A stretch of 52,259 nucleotides of DNA from Blautia faecis (GCF_020554845.1 NZ_JAJCIA010000028.1:1-52259); one strand, 5' to 3'. Positions 34,721 to 43,496 are shown, counted from the stretch's first letter. Numbers and translations are program-made. The notes: a model not told the origin generated them from the letters alone.

Positions 34721-36875
34721 TTTTCCATCGTCCTTCCAAAGTGTTTTCAAATAAACGGATCCATTTTGCAGCACAATCTGTTCCAGTAAAGAAACCTGTG
34801 CTGATATCCCGTGCAAGATTTACGGTGCAGATTTCATCAAGTATGAAAGCCTGTCCCATAAAATCATTCAGGATAATAAGATCTGGCTTTTGTTTTGCAA
34901 TAGAAGTAAATAATGTATTTTGTGCATTTTCCCAGTCCGCTGAGAATTGATGCTTCCAATCTGCAACGCTGTCTTCTTTACTTCCGATAAGGATAGAATC
35001 CAATACATCCAAATCCAGATCATGAGCCAATTCAAGAATCCAATCAATGCTATTGTTCTTTAAGAATAAAATCACTTTTTTCCCTTTATACAAAAGTTTG
35101 AGGTTGTTAATAGTTTGGGTGTATTGAATGCGGTTTTCTAAAATTACCTGTTCTGTTTCTTTTTCTTTTCCATAAAGTTTTCCTATTTTGCGAAGCCAGG
35201 AGGCTGTTTGGGAAAATCCCCTGGGAAGCTCGTTGCAAAGAAAACGGCAACCATATTTTTCTTCAAATATTTTTTGCAGTTCATGTCCTAGTTTATCATA
35301 GCGTGCCATGATCGAATAAGGCGCTTTTAAAAAATTATGGATGTTCTCCATTGATTCTGCGCAGATAAAGCGACAGTTGATTCGGATTCCTATTCTTTTA
35401 AATATTTCCTGCAGATTCATAAAAGTACGATCTGTCTGAGAAGAAATTGTATGTTCATAGACAAGATTGATGCAATCAGGTTCTGGCTTTACGTTCGGAT
35501 CAACAGCTTGAAGAGCAAGCGTTTTGTAGCAAAGTGCCATTCCTTCGTTATAGTCACCGGCTTCGATTCCGTCAGTATGAATAATATACATATCGACACC
35601 AAGACTTTTTAATTCTTTTTGAAGTGGAACCAGGTCATCGCCACTCATGCCTGGAATACAGGAAGTGACAGTGATAATATTGCGGATTCCGCGTTTCACC
35701 ATTTGAAAAGCTTTACGCCGTGTCTGTTCTACACCACCGTATACGGCTTCGTTTATGGTGATATCAGTATTCTCAAACTGTCTTGGAACAAAGGCCGGGT
35801 AAAGGATTCCGCGTTCATACAATCCTCTTCGTCCGTAGCTGGTAAAACCGTTAATGGCATACCAGGTGCAGCTTTTGGGAGCATGTCCGAGAATTGCGGC
35901 ATCTTTGATATGAACCGCCAGATCGATAGCACCACGATAAGCACAGCCATATAGCGGAACTCTGCTAAAAGGATCAGATAAAGCTCTCTTTTTCGTGGCA
36001 GAAGGTTGTGCGGGAACAGCAGTAATCACGGGAGCAGATGTATGTTTGGAAATTGTAGTGGTAGTGTGGGATAGTCTTTCCCCACGCATAAAAAGCTCCA
36101 TCTGCTCTTCAGATAAAGGGGCAGCGGCATAAAGAACAGGCTGCGTTTGTAATTTTTGTGCAAGCTCCAGAAAAATATTAGCTTCGGCACTTTTGGGGGA
36201 TTTTTCAACCAGAGTCATTGCTTCTTTTTCTGCCTGGGTAAAAAGATTACTTCTGGGAATTTCTGCAAGAATTGGAAGATTGACAGCATTGGTAAAGTCT
36301 TCTACATATTTGCGATCATCACCGACTCCGCGGCTGTTATAGATGATCCCGGCAATCTGTCTGCCCTGGGGATTAAGATTCTTTATTCCGCACAGAATGT
36401 TATTTGCAGCATAAATAGACATAGATTCCCCACTTGTTACAAGAACTACTGCATCGGCATATTGTTTGCGGACAGGAACCGCAAAACCGCCACAGACAAC
36501 ATCTCCTAATACATCATATATGACCTGGTCATATTTTTCTATGGCGTGGTATTTGTTTAAAAAATCAAATGCAGTCAGAATTCCCCGGCCTGCACAGCCC
36601 ATTCCTGGTCTGGGACCGCCTGCTTCTATGCAACCAGTGTCAAGAAAACCTGGTATTAATACATCTGCCAGGTTTTGTTCATCTTCAGGAGTGTTTAGAA
36701 GATAATCGAGGATAGTTGTGATTTTTTGCCCATGGTGTAGAAGACGGGTTGAGTCGTGCTTGGGATCACATCCTATTTGAAGTACTTTACTGTTGCAGAC
36801 TGCTAAGGCTGCGGTCAGATTCGCACTTATTGTGGATTTCCCAATCCCTCCCTTTCCATAAACTGCAATTTGCAT
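34686..36875 (-). CDS. Fusion of NifH-like reductase and NifD-like nitrogenase component 1 domain
   Basis: A 729-residue chain. Residues 1-245 are a full NifH/BchL/CfbC-type iron protein: P-loop GKGGIGKS (7-14), GCDPKHDSTR, and both 4Fe-4S cysteines, Cys94 in PGMGCAGRG and Cys128 in GDVVCGG. Residues about 250-300 are a Thr/Pro/Ala-rich linker. Residues about 301-729 are a component 1 domain with three cysteine ligands: YGCAYRG (Cys311), HAPKSC (Cys336) and TVTSC (Cys406, followed by IPGMSGDD). The start at 36875 is set by GAGGAGG 6 bp upstream. Such systems use ATP and low-potential electrons to reduce difficult bonds (N2, chlorophyll rings, Ni-sirohydrochlorin, methylthio groups). Which substrate applies here is unknown; fusion of the donor and catalytic subunits is unusual. 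Confidence 0.88.
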   Translation of the reverse strand: MQIAVYGKGGIGKSTISANLTAALAVCNSKVLQIGCDPKHDSTRLLHHGQKITTILDYLLNTPEDEQNLADVLIPGFLDTGCIEAGGPRPGMGCAGRGILTAFDFLNKYHAIEKYDQVIYDVLGDVVCGGFAVPVRKQYADAVVLVTSGESMSIYAANNILCGIKNLNPQGRQIAGIIYNSRGVGDDRKYVEDFTNAVNLPILAEIPRSNLFTQAEKEAMTLVEKSPKSAEANIFLELAQKLQTQPVLYAAAPLSEEQMELFMRGERLSHTTTTISKHTSAPVITAVPAQPSATKKRALSDPFSRVPLYGCAYRGAIDLAVHIKDAAILGHAPKSCTWYAINGFTSYGRRGLYERGILYPAFVPRQFENTDITINEAVYGGVEQTRRKAFQMVKRGIRNIITVTSCIPGMSGDDLVPLQKELKSLGVDMYIIHTDGIEAGDYNEGMALCYKTLALQAVDPNVKPEPDCINLVYEHTISSQTDRTFMNLQEIFKRIGIRINCRFICAESMENIHNFLKAPYSIMARYDKLGHELQKIFEEKYGCRFLCNELPRGFSQTASWLRKIGKLYGKEKETEQVILENRIQYTQTINNLKLLYKGKKVILFLKNNSIDWILELAHDLDLDVLDSILIGSKEDSVADWKHQFSADWENAQNTLFTSIAKQKPDLIILNDFMGQAFILDEICTVNLARDISTGFFTGTDCAAKWIRLFENTLEGRWKNDKSLFEKRCP

Positions 36876-36976
36876 ATTGGTCCTCCTCATTATGAAATTC
36901 CAAATTACCTTTGATAATGGCATTGGAGACTGTTATTACTTGCTGGAAAAATTTTTAACGACGTTTTTTTCGTAAT

Positions 36977-38074
36977 CTACAGATAAAAATCCTTCACATA
37001 ATCCATCCGTGCGCTCATATTAGAAAACATAGCATCTACCAGTGTGATGGCGGCCATGGATTCTACTACTACAACGGCACGGGGGACGATTACCGGATCA
37101 TGGCGGCCTTTGATTTCGATGGAGGTGTTCTCGCCGGTAGTGGTAACAGTCTGCTGAGGCTGTGCAATGGATGGGGTTGGTTTGATGTGGGCGCGGAGGA
37201 GAATTTCACCGCCGTCACTGATTCCGCCTAAAATGCCTCCAGAGTGGTTGGTGGTCTTTACAATTCTGCCATTTTCCATGTGGAAGCCATCATTGTTTTC
37301 GGAACCCTTCATGGTGGAAACCTTTACACCATCGCCGATTTCCACTGCTTTTACGGCGCCAATAGACATCAGTGCCTGGGCAAAAGCTGCATCTAGTTTT
37401 CCAAATACAGGATCTCCAATGCCAGCAGGAACGCCGCTTATACGGCACTCGACAACACCGCCTGCACTGTCCTCCTCTTTCATGCATTTCTCCAGATACT
37501 TGGCTGCTTTTTCTGCGGCAACCATATCTGGCATATAGAAAGAGTTTTCCGGTATTATTTCAGGGTGGTAGCTTTGGCATGAGACTGGTCCGATGGAACT
37601 GGTGTAGGCCTGCAGGGTAATACCAAGTTCTTTCAGAATCCTGGCTGCAATGGCTCCGGCGGCAACTCGGCCGATGGTCTCACGTCCAGAGGAACGTCCG
37701 CCGCCTCTGTAGTCGCGAAAACCATATTTACTGTCAAAACCAAAATCTGCATGTCCAGGGCGATAGGTCTGCGCGATATTTCCGTAATCCCGGGAACGCT
37801 GGTCTTTGTTCCGCACGATCATGGAAATGGGGGTGCCAGTGGTCTGTCCCTCAAAGATTCCGGAAAGGATTTCGACTTCATCTCCTTCATTTCGGGCAGT
37901 GGTGTAACGGCTTTGGCCAGGCTTCCTTCTGTCCAGATAAGTCTGTATATCTGCCTCCGTAAGGAAAAGTCCTGCTGGAACGCCATCTACAACGGTGCCC
38001 AGTGCCTTGCCGTGGGACTCTCCCCAGGTAGTTACTGTAAATTTTTTTCCAAATGTTGACTGACTCATAGGCAT
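36977..38074 (-). CDS. aroC: Chorismate synthase
   Basis: A 365-residue enzyme of the shikimate pathway. Family signatures are clear: GESHGKALGTVVDGVPAG near the start, RRKPGQSRYTTARNEGDEVEILSG, RPGHADFGFDSKYGFRDYRGGGRSSGRET and late GRHDPVIVPRAVVVVESM. It converts EPSP to chorismate using reduced FMN. The annotated ATG at 38074 has AAAGGA close upstream; the ATG two codons later (38068) would have better spacing and is an equal choice. It is transcribed from a minus-strand promoter at 38164-38192. The nitrogenase-like genes follow 101 bp downstream on the same strand without a clear promoter between them. Confidence 0.95.
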   Translation of the reverse strand: MPMSQSTFGKKFTVTTWGESHGKALGTVVDGVPAGLFLTEADIQTYLDRRKPGQSRYTTARNEGDEVEILSGIFEGQTTGTPISMIVRNKDQRSRDYGNIAQTYRPGHADFGFDSKYGFRDYRGGGRSSGRETIGRVAAGAIAARILKELGITLQAYTSSIGPVSCQSYHPEIIPENSFYMPDMVAAEKAAKYLEKCMKEEDSAGGVVECRISGVPAGIGDPVFGKLDAAFAQALMSIGAVKAVEIGDGVKVSTMKGSENNDGFHMENGRIVKTTNHSGGILGGISDGGEILLRAHIKPTPSIAQPQQTVTTTGENTSIEIKGRHDPVIVPRAVVVVESMAAITLVDAMFSNMSARMDYVKDFYL

Positions 38075-38163
38075 AAATCCTTTCTTCTTCGGACTGCAGC
38101 AATCGCCAGTTGTGGAGGGAAAACTGCTGTGCCGAATTAAAGTATGAATGTGATGTTAAAGAC

Positions 38164-38192
38164 ATTATAGCGAAATGCAAAAAATTTGTAAA
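38164..38192 (-). promoter_or_regulatory. Promoter of aroC
   Basis: On the minus strand, TTTACA (38192-38187), 17-bp spacer and TATAAT (38169-38164), about 90 bp upstream of aroC. Confidence 0.75.
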
Positions 38193-38207
38193 CCGAATCT
38201 ATTAGAA

Positions 38208-38236
38208 TTGACAAAATTTCCTGTAGAAATTATAAT
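38208..38236 (+). promoter_or_regulatory. Consensus sigma-A promoter of the CorA-type gene
   Basis: A perfect TTGACA (38208-38213), 17-bp spacer and TATAAT (38231-38236). It is back-to-back with the aroC promoter; the two -35 boxes are 15 bp apart. Confidence 0.88.
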
Positions 38237-38262
38237 TAAGCGTGTATTTTTGAGGATAGGAG

Positions 38263-38297
38263 CCCTGTCTGACAGAAAAGTGGGACAGCTGGTTTTT
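38263..38297 (+). promoter_or_regulatory. Attenuator-like hairpin in the CorA gene leader
   Basis: CCCTGTC pairs with GACAG-ct-GG (7 bp with a 2-base bulge), followed by TTTTT, between the promoter and the gene. It could be a leaky terminator; no known Mg riboswitch consensus was recognised. Confidence 0.35.
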
Positions 38298-38331
38298 ATA
38301 CAGAAGCAAGAGATTGGAAGGAGTGCAGCTT

Positions 38332-39273
38332 GTGGTAAGGATTTTTAAGACAATAGAGGGTGCGATCCATGAGATTCAGGAACCACAGGAGGATTGCTGG
38401 ATTGCAATGACCAATCCCACTGCAACTGAGATCTTTGAGATGTCCGAAAGATTCGGAATCGAAGTAGATGATCTTCGCGCTCCTCTGGATGAGGAAGAGC
38501 GTTCTCGTATTGAAGTGGAAGATAATTATACACTGATCCTGGTAGATGTTCCTATGATCGAGGAACGCAATGACAAGGACTGGTATGGCACTATCCCTCT
38601 TGGTATTATTGTTACCAAGAAGATGATTTTTACCGTATGTCTGGAGGATACCCAGGTGCTTACCCGGTTTATGGAGGGAAGAGTACGTAATTTCTTTACC
38701 TATATGAAAACCAGATTCATTTTGCAGATCCTGTACCGCAATGCCACTATGTACCTGCATTATCTGCGTATTATAGATAAGAAAAGTGAACAGGTGGAGG
38801 AGAAGCTCCACATGTCCACCCGTAATCAGGAACTAATGGAACTGTTGGAACTGGAGAAATCCCTGGTTTATTTTACTACATCTCTTCGGTCGAACGAGGT
38901 AGTACTGGAGAAGCTTCTGAAGGTAGAGAGCATTAAGCAGTACCCGGAGGATACGGATCTTCTGGAAGATGTTATCATTGAGAATAAACAGGCAATCGAG
39001 ATGGCCAATATATACAGCGGTATCTTAAGCAGCATGATGGGGACTTTTGCCTCGGTTATTTCCAATAACCTGAATGTGGTTATGAAGGTTTTGTCCGTTA
39101 TCACGATTGTAATGAGTATTCCCACTATTGTGTTCAGTGCATATGGAATGAACCTGAGCCCTTCGGGAATGCCGTTTTCTGCTGACAAATGGGGATTTTT
39201 AGTGGTGATATTGCTGTCCATACTGGTGAGTATTGTGGCAGCTGTGATTCTGTCCAAGAAGAAATTTTTCTGA
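38332..39273 (+). CDS. CorA-family divalent cation (magnesium) transporter
   Basis: A 313-residue protein. A long acidic cytoplasmic part is followed by two C-terminal membrane helices (about 245-268 and 282-305), with the family selectivity motif YGMN (AYGMNLSP) between them. CorA proteins are pentameric Mg, Co or Ni channels. The GTG at 38332 is preferred, since GGAAGGAG (38317-38324) lies 7 bp upstream; a TTG at 38314 would overlap that site. It is transcribed from a consensus promoter, and a rhomboid-like gene follows after 13 bp. Metal specificity cannot be read from sequence. Confidence 0.9.
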   Translation: MVRIFKTIEGAIHEIQEPQEDCWIAMTNPTATEIFEMSERFGIEVDDLRAPLDEEERSRIEVEDNYTLILVDVPMIEERNDKDWYGTIPLGIIVTKKMIFTVCLEDTQVLTRFMEGRVRNFFTYMKTRFILQILYRNATMYLHYLRIIDKKSEQVEEKLHMSTRNQELMELLELEKSLVYFTTSLRSNEVVLEKLLKVESIKQYPEDTDLLEDVIIENKQAIEMANIYSGILSSMMGTFASVISNNLNVVMKVLSVITIVMSIPTIVFSAYGMNLSPSGMPFSADKWGFLVVILLSILVSIVAAVILSKKKFF

Positions 39274-39286
39274 ATAGGAGGATTAC

Positions 39287-40144
39287 ATGAAATTTATTGA
39301 TAAGCTGGAACGAAAATTTGGAAGATTTGGTATTCCCAATCTCACAATTTACATGATTGTATGCTATGTGATCGGTTATGCACTGATGATCGTGAATCCA
39401 GGCATACTGAACTGGCTGAGCCTGGAACCAGCGTATATTCTGCGGGGACAGGTATGGAGACTAGTGACCTGGGTACTGTATCCACCGAGCACTTCCGGAG
39501 TATTATGGTTTGCAATTGCAGTTCTGTTCTTTTATTATCCAATTGGAACTTCTCTGGAGCGGACGATTGGAACTTTTAAATATACGTTGTATATTCTTTC
39601 GGGCGTGATATTTACAATTTTGGGAGCGTTCATTCTGTATTTCCTTCTCGGAGGAAATGTTCTGGTAGGAAACGTATTTTCTACTTACTATATCAGTCTG
39701 TCCACATTCCTTGCATATGCAATGTGTTATCCGGATATGCAGGTTCTGCTTATGTTTATCATTCCGGTGAAGATGAAGTGGATGGCAATTTTTTATGTGG
39801 TGATCGTTGTATATGAAATGATTCAGTACATTATGGCAGGTGCATGGTATTTGGTGATCCCGATTGTGGCTTCTCTGTTGAATTTCATTATTTTTTACTT
39901 TGGAACAAAGGATTTCAGCCGGTATAACCCGAAGGAGGTCCACAGAAGAAATGAATTCCGCAGAGCAATGGAACCCCAGGGACGTATGAAATCAGGCAGC
40001 GGCAGTGTGACCAAGCACAAATGCGCGATTTGCGGACGTACTGAGCTTGATGATCCTAATCTGGAATTTCGTTTTTGTTCCAGATGCAATGGAAATTATG
40101 AGTATTGCCAGGACCATCTTTTTACACATACACATGTGAAATGA
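39287..40144 (+). CDS. Rhomboid-like membrane protein with C-terminal zinc ribbon, probably not a protease
   Basis: A 285-residue protein with about six membrane helices (residues 20-200). The segment RGQVWRLVTWVLYPPS matches the rhomboid/derlin opening, where WR is conserved. The catalytic GxSG serine and late histidine of rhomboid proteases are not seen: the helix-4 region reads YISLSTFLAYAMCYPDM. It is therefore more like inactive rhomboid-fold proteins. The last 45 residues hold KCAICGRT and RFCSRCNGNYEYC plus His residues, a treble-clef or zinc-ribbon-type site. AGGAGG precedes the ATG. Its role is unknown; it could recruit or quality-control membrane proteins such as the CorA transporter next door. 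Confidence 0.75.
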   Translation: MKFIDKLERKFGRFGIPNLTIYMIVCYVIGYALMIVNPGILNWLSLEPAYILRGQVWRLVTWVLYPPSTSGVLWFAIAVLFFYYPIGTSLERTIGTFKYTLYILSGVIFTILGAFILYFLLGGNVLVGNVFSTYYISLSTFLAYAMCYPDMQVLLMFIIPVKMKWMAIFYVVIVVYEMIQYIMAGAWYLVIPIVASLLNFIIFYFGTKDFSRYNPKEVHRRNEFRRAMEPQGRMKSGSGSVTKHKCAICGRTELDDPNLEFRFCSRCNGNYEYCQDHLFTHTHVK

Positions 40145-40171
40145 AATTAATGTAATTGTTAACCGGTAACA

Positions 40172-40211
40172 TTGCATGGCTGCTGTGAACGATGTGGGCA
40201 GCAGCCAGCAA
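40172..40211 (+). promoter_or_regulatory. Stem-loop upstream of pyruvate kinase
   Basis: GGCTGCTG (40178-40185) pairs with CAGCAGCC (40199-40206), extended by TTGC/GCAA outside. No T run follows, so it is either a weak terminator for the upstream genes or part of the pyk leader. Confidence 0.5.
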
Positions 40212-40242
40212 ATGACTGAAAAGACAGAGGGAAAGACTGCTT

Positions 40243-41676
40243 ATGAAGAGAACAAAAATTATCTGTACTATGGGACCAGCATCCAGTAAGAAAAATACTT
40301 TAAGAGCTATGATGCGTGCCGGAATGGATATTGCACGTTTTAATTTTTCCCATGGTTCTCATGAAGAACACAGGGGAAGAGTAGACATGGTCAAAAACCT
40401 ACGGGAAGAACTGAATATTCCGGTTGCCCTGCTTCTTGATACAAAGGGACCGGAGATCCGTACCAAGCTTCTTAAGGATCATAAGAAGATTACATTGGAG
40501 GCTGGAAGCGAATTTACACTTACTACCGGTGATATAGAGGGAGATGAGACCAGAGTCGCCATCACATATGAAAATCTTTACAAAGATGTGAAAAAAGGCG
40601 GTAAAATCCTGATTGATGATGGTCTGATCGAACTGGAGATTGAGAATATTAAGAATGGGGATATTGTCTGTCGTGTCTTAAACGGCGGCGAGCTTGGAGA
40701 GCGCAAAGGAATCAACGTCCCTTATGTGAAAGTGAAGCTTCCGGGAATTACAGAGCAGGACAAAGAGGATATTCTGTTTGGAATTACACAGGAGTTTGAT
40801 TATATTGCAGCTTCTTTTGTACGTGACGCAAAAGCGATTAAAGAAATCCGTCAGCTTTTAGATGAAAATGGCGGACATGATATTGGAATCATTGCCAAAA
40901 TCGAGAATGCCGAAGGTGTTGAAAATATTGATGAGATCATCAAGGCCGCAGATGGTATTATGGTTGCCAGAGGCGATCTTGGCGTGGAGATTCCTCCAAG
41001 TGAGGTTCCTTATATCCAGAAAATGATCATCCGCAAGTGCAATGAGAACTATGTTCCGGTTATTACTGCTACCCAGATGCTGGATTCCATGATCCGTAAT
41101 CCACGTCCTACAAGAGCTGAGGTGGCAGACGTTGCCAATGCTATTTACGACGGTACAGATGCGATCATGCTTTCCGGTGAAACTGCAGCTGGTAAATATC
41201 CGCTGGAAGCACTGAAGATGATGGTGGAGATTGCACAGACCACAGAGCCTCACCTGAATTATGAGGATTATACCCATAACCGCAATATGTGTGGTGAGAG
41301 CAGAGTGTCCAGTGCTGTGGGACTGGCTGCAGTGCAGACTGCAAGAGATCTGAAGGCCAAGGCCATTGTGACTCCTACCTTTGGAGGAAGAACAGCCAGA
41401 CTGATTTCCAATTTCCGGCCGGAAGCTCCTATTTATGCTGTTACTCCCAATGATACGATTCTGCATAGACTTCAGCTTGTATGGGGCGTTACACCGTTGA
41501 AAGGATACGAGAAGGATTCCACAGAGCATATTATTTCCCAGGCCATGAGCGTTGTCCGCAGAAAGCGGCTTGCAAAGAAAGGAGACCTGATCGTATTTAC
41601 GGTTGGAGATCCTGCTACCAATATGACCCGGGAAGGTGCTGTAACAAATATGCTGCATGTGATTGAAGCCAAATAA
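40243..41676 (+). CDS. pyk: Pyruvate kinase
   Basis: A 477-residue glycolytic enzyme converting phosphoenolpyruvate and ADP to pyruvate and ATP. Signatures: KIICTMGPASS, GMDIARFNFSHGSHEEH, LDTKGPEIRT, IAKIENAEGVENIDEI (catalytic Lys), MVARGDLGVEIP and AIYDGTDAIMLSGETAAGKYP. The C-terminal domain ends at the usual point; the extra PEP-utilising domain found on some Bacillus-type enzymes is absent. GAGGG lies upstream of the ATG. A hairpin TGTCACA/TGTGACA follows at 41680-41703 without a strong T run. Confidence 0.95.
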   Translation: MKRTKIICTMGPASSKKNTLRAMMRAGMDIARFNFSHGSHEEHRGRVDMVKNLREELNIPVALLLDTKGPEIRTKLLKDHKKITLEAGSEFTLTTGDIEGDETRVAITYENLYKDVKKGGKILIDDGLIELEIENIKNGDIVCRVLNGGELGERKGINVPYVKVKLPGITEQDKEDILFGITQEFDYIAASFVRDAKAIKEIRQLLDENGGHDIGIIAKIENAEGVENIDEIIKAADGIMVARGDLGVEIPPSEVPYIQKMIIRKCNENYVPVITATQMLDSMIRNPRPTRAEVADVANAIYDGTDAIMLSGETAAGKYPLEALKMMVEIAQTTEPHLNYEDYTHNRNMCGESRVSSAVGLAAVQTARDLKAKAIVTPTFGGRTARLISNFRPEAPIYAVTPNDTILHRLQLVWGVTPLKGYEKDSTEHIISQAMSVVRRKRLAKKGDLIVFTVGDPATNMTREGAVTNMLHVIEAK

Positions 41677-41764
41677 AGCTGTCACAGGCTCTGACTTGTG
41701 ACAACAGAAAAATTACTTTTTAAGAGCAGCGAGTGCTGTATTTTACAAACGAGGAGAAACTATT

Positions 41765-43051
41765 ATGAAAAAGACACCTTTTGTAACACTGGAGAAGGTA
41801 CAGGAAATTGCCGGAAAATATCCTACCCCATTTCATCTTTATGATGAGAAGGGAATCCGGGAGAATGCACAGGCTTTAAAGGAAGCTTTTGCATGGAACA
41901 AGGGCTTTAAGGAGTTTTTTGCAGTAAAGGCAACCCCGAACCCGTTTCTGATCAAGATTCTGCAGGAATATGGCTGCGGATGTGACTGCTCATCCATGAC
42001 AGAACTGATGCTTTCCAAAGCTATCGGATGCAAGAAGGGAGACATTATGTTTTCCTCTAATGACACTCCGGATAAAGAGTTTAAATATGCAGATGAGATC
42101 GGTGGAATTATCAATCTTGATGACATCACTCATATTGAGAGTGTAGAGAAAGCTGTTGGAAAGATTCCGGAGATCATTAGCTGCCGTTATAATCCTGGTG
42201 GAGTGTTCAAGATCAGCAATGATATTATGGATAATCCTGGGGATGCAAAATATGGCATGACTACGGAGCAGATTTTTGATGCATTTCGTATCCTGAAGAG
42301 TAAGGGCGCCAGGGAGTTTGGAATTCATGCATTTCTTGCCAGCAATACAGTGACGAACGATTACTACCCGATGCTTGCGAAGGTTATGTTTGAACTTGCT
42401 GTGAAGCTTCAGAAGGAGACTGGGGCGCATATTAAATTCATCAATCTTTCCGGTGGTATTGGTATTCCTTATCGCCCGGAGCAGACTCCAAACGATATTC
42501 GTGCAATTGGAGAAGGTGTACGCAAGGTATATGAAGAAGTTCTGGTTCCGGAAGGAATGGGAGATGTAGCTATTTATACAGAGCTTGGACGATTCATGAT
42601 GGGACCTTATGGCTGCCTGGTAACAAAAGCGATTCATGAGAAGCACACTCACAAAGAGTATATCGGTGTGGACTCCTGCGCAGTAAACCTTATGCGGCCG
42701 GCTATGTACGGTGCTTATCATCATATTACTGTTCTTGGAAAAGAGGATCAGGTTTGCGATCACCTGTATGATATCACAGGATCTCTTTGCGAGAATAATG
42801 ATAAGTTTGCAATTGACCGTTATCTTCCGAAGATTGATATGGGAGATTATCTGGTGATTCATGATACTGGCGCACATGGTTTTTCCATGGGATATAATTA
42901 CAATGGTAAATTGAAATCTGCGGAGATCCTTCTTCACGAAGATGGAAGCTTCGATATGATCCGTCGCGCCGAGACCCCAAGAGATTATTTTGCAACTTTC
43001 GACTGCTTCCCGATTTTTGAGAAAATGCTGGAGGATGAAGACCGGGCGTAA
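41765..43051 (+). CDS. Diaminopimelate decarboxylase-like PLP enzyme
   Basis: A 428-residue fold-type III PLP decarboxylase. The PLP lysine is in FFAVKATPNP (about residue 55), preceded by TPFHLYDEKGIREN. NLSGGIGIPYRPEQ supplies the glycine-rich phosphate loop, ELGRFMMGPYG the conserved Glu/Gly region, and GSLCENNDKFAIDRYLP the active-site Cys-Glu pair. LysA removes CO2 from meso-diaminopimelate to give lysine. Related carboxynorspermidine or ornithine/arginine decarboxylases share this fold, so substrate assignment is likely rather than certain. GAGGAG is a good ribosome site. A strong terminator follows (43110-43147). Confidence 0.82.
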   Translation: MKKTPFVTLEKVQEIAGKYPTPFHLYDEKGIRENAQALKEAFAWNKGFKEFFAVKATPNPFLIKILQEYGCGCDCSSMTELMLSKAIGCKKGDIMFSSNDTPDKEFKYADEIGGIINLDDITHIESVEKAVGKIPEIISCRYNPGGVFKISNDIMDNPGDAKYGMTTEQIFDAFRILKSKGAREFGIHAFLASNTVTNDYYPMLAKVMFELAVKLQKETGAHIKFINLSGGIGIPYRPEQTPNDIRAIGEGVRKVYEEVLVPEGMGDVAIYTELGRFMMGPYGCLVTKAIHEKHTHKEYIGVDSCAVNLMRPAMYGAYHHITVLGKEDQVCDHLYDITGSLCENNDKFAIDRYLPKIDMGDYLVIHDTGAHGFSMGYNYNGKLKSAEILLHEDGSFDMIRRAETPRDYFATFDCFPIFEKMLEDEDRA

Positions 43052-43109
43052 TTACTTATGAGTAAAATAAAAACAGTTTGATGCGTTTGGCTTGCAGACT
43101 GTGTAAATG

Positions 43110-43147
43110 AAAAGAGGAACCGCTGAGATGCTGGCGGATCCTCTTTT
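43110..43147 (+). terminator. Terminator after the diaminopimelate decarboxylase-like gene
   Basis: AAAAGAGGAACCGC pairs with GCGGATCCTCTTTT (13 of 14), a classic A-stem-T hairpin. Confidence 0.85.
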
Positions 43148-43265
43148 GCTATATAGAAAGAATTTCTTTGGAACAGTTGGAGATTGATGGTCAAAAGTAT
43201 GAACCCACGAGGCAAATGCAGGGCAAATTTTTGACAACCTTTGCCATTTTTTGAAATTCTGAACA

Positions 43266-43303
43266 ATAAAAAATCCCGTAAAATCAAAGATTTGACAGGA
43301 TTT
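43266..43303 (-). terminator. Terminator of tRNA-Leu (minus strand)
   Basis: On the minus strand, a stem of 9 plus 5 bp with one mismatch (AAATCCTGT / ACGGGATTT outside, AAATC / GATTT inside, TTT loop) followed by a T run, 26 bp after the tRNA. Confidence 0.8.
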
Positions 43304-43328
43304 ATATAACATATGAAATATGAAAAAG

Positions 43329-43411
43329 TGCCGGCAGTGGGACTTGAACCCACACGTAGTTGCCTACAACAGATTTTGAGTCTGCCTCGTCTGCCATTCC
43401 GACATGCCGGC
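43329..43411 (-). tRNA. tRNA-Leu (anticodon CAA)
   Basis: On the minus strand the acceptor GCCGGCA (43411-43405) pairs with TGCCGGC (43336-43330), with A as discriminator. The anticodon loop is CTCAAAA, giving CAA, which reads UUG. A long variable arm (TTGTAGGCAACTACG area) marks a class II tRNA, as expected for Leu. The T-loop GGTTCAAGTCC is intact. CCA is not encoded. Confidence 0.95.
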
Positions 43412-43426
43412 GGTTGAACAATTGAT

Positions 43427-43455
43427 ATAATAGCACATTATAAAAATAAAGTAAA
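43427..43455 (-). promoter_or_regulatory. Promoter of tRNA-Leu
   Basis: On the minus strand, TTTACT (43455-43450), 17-bp spacer and TATTAT (43432-43427), ending 15 bp before the tRNA 5' end. Confidence 0.6.
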
Positions 43456-43496
43456 GATGAAATTATGAAAAGTTTATAAATTTTCGAGGCAGAATA

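Noticed and set aside
33359..36875. True molybdenum nitrogenase
   Set aside because: No nifB, nifE, nifN or other cofactor genes in view, the K subunit lacks a cluster cysteine and H and D are fused; only a nitrogenase-like reductase is supported.
33359..36875. CfbCD (coenzyme F430 reductive cyclase)
   Set aside because: CfbD is a single homodimeric subunit beside other cfb genes; here there are two different component 1 chains and no cfb neighbours. Tetrapyrrole chemistry is kept only as a hypothesis.
41990..42937. A 315-codon minus-strand frame
   Set aside because: Antisense to the diaminopimelate decarboxylase-like gene; composition is that of a reverse-strand shadow.
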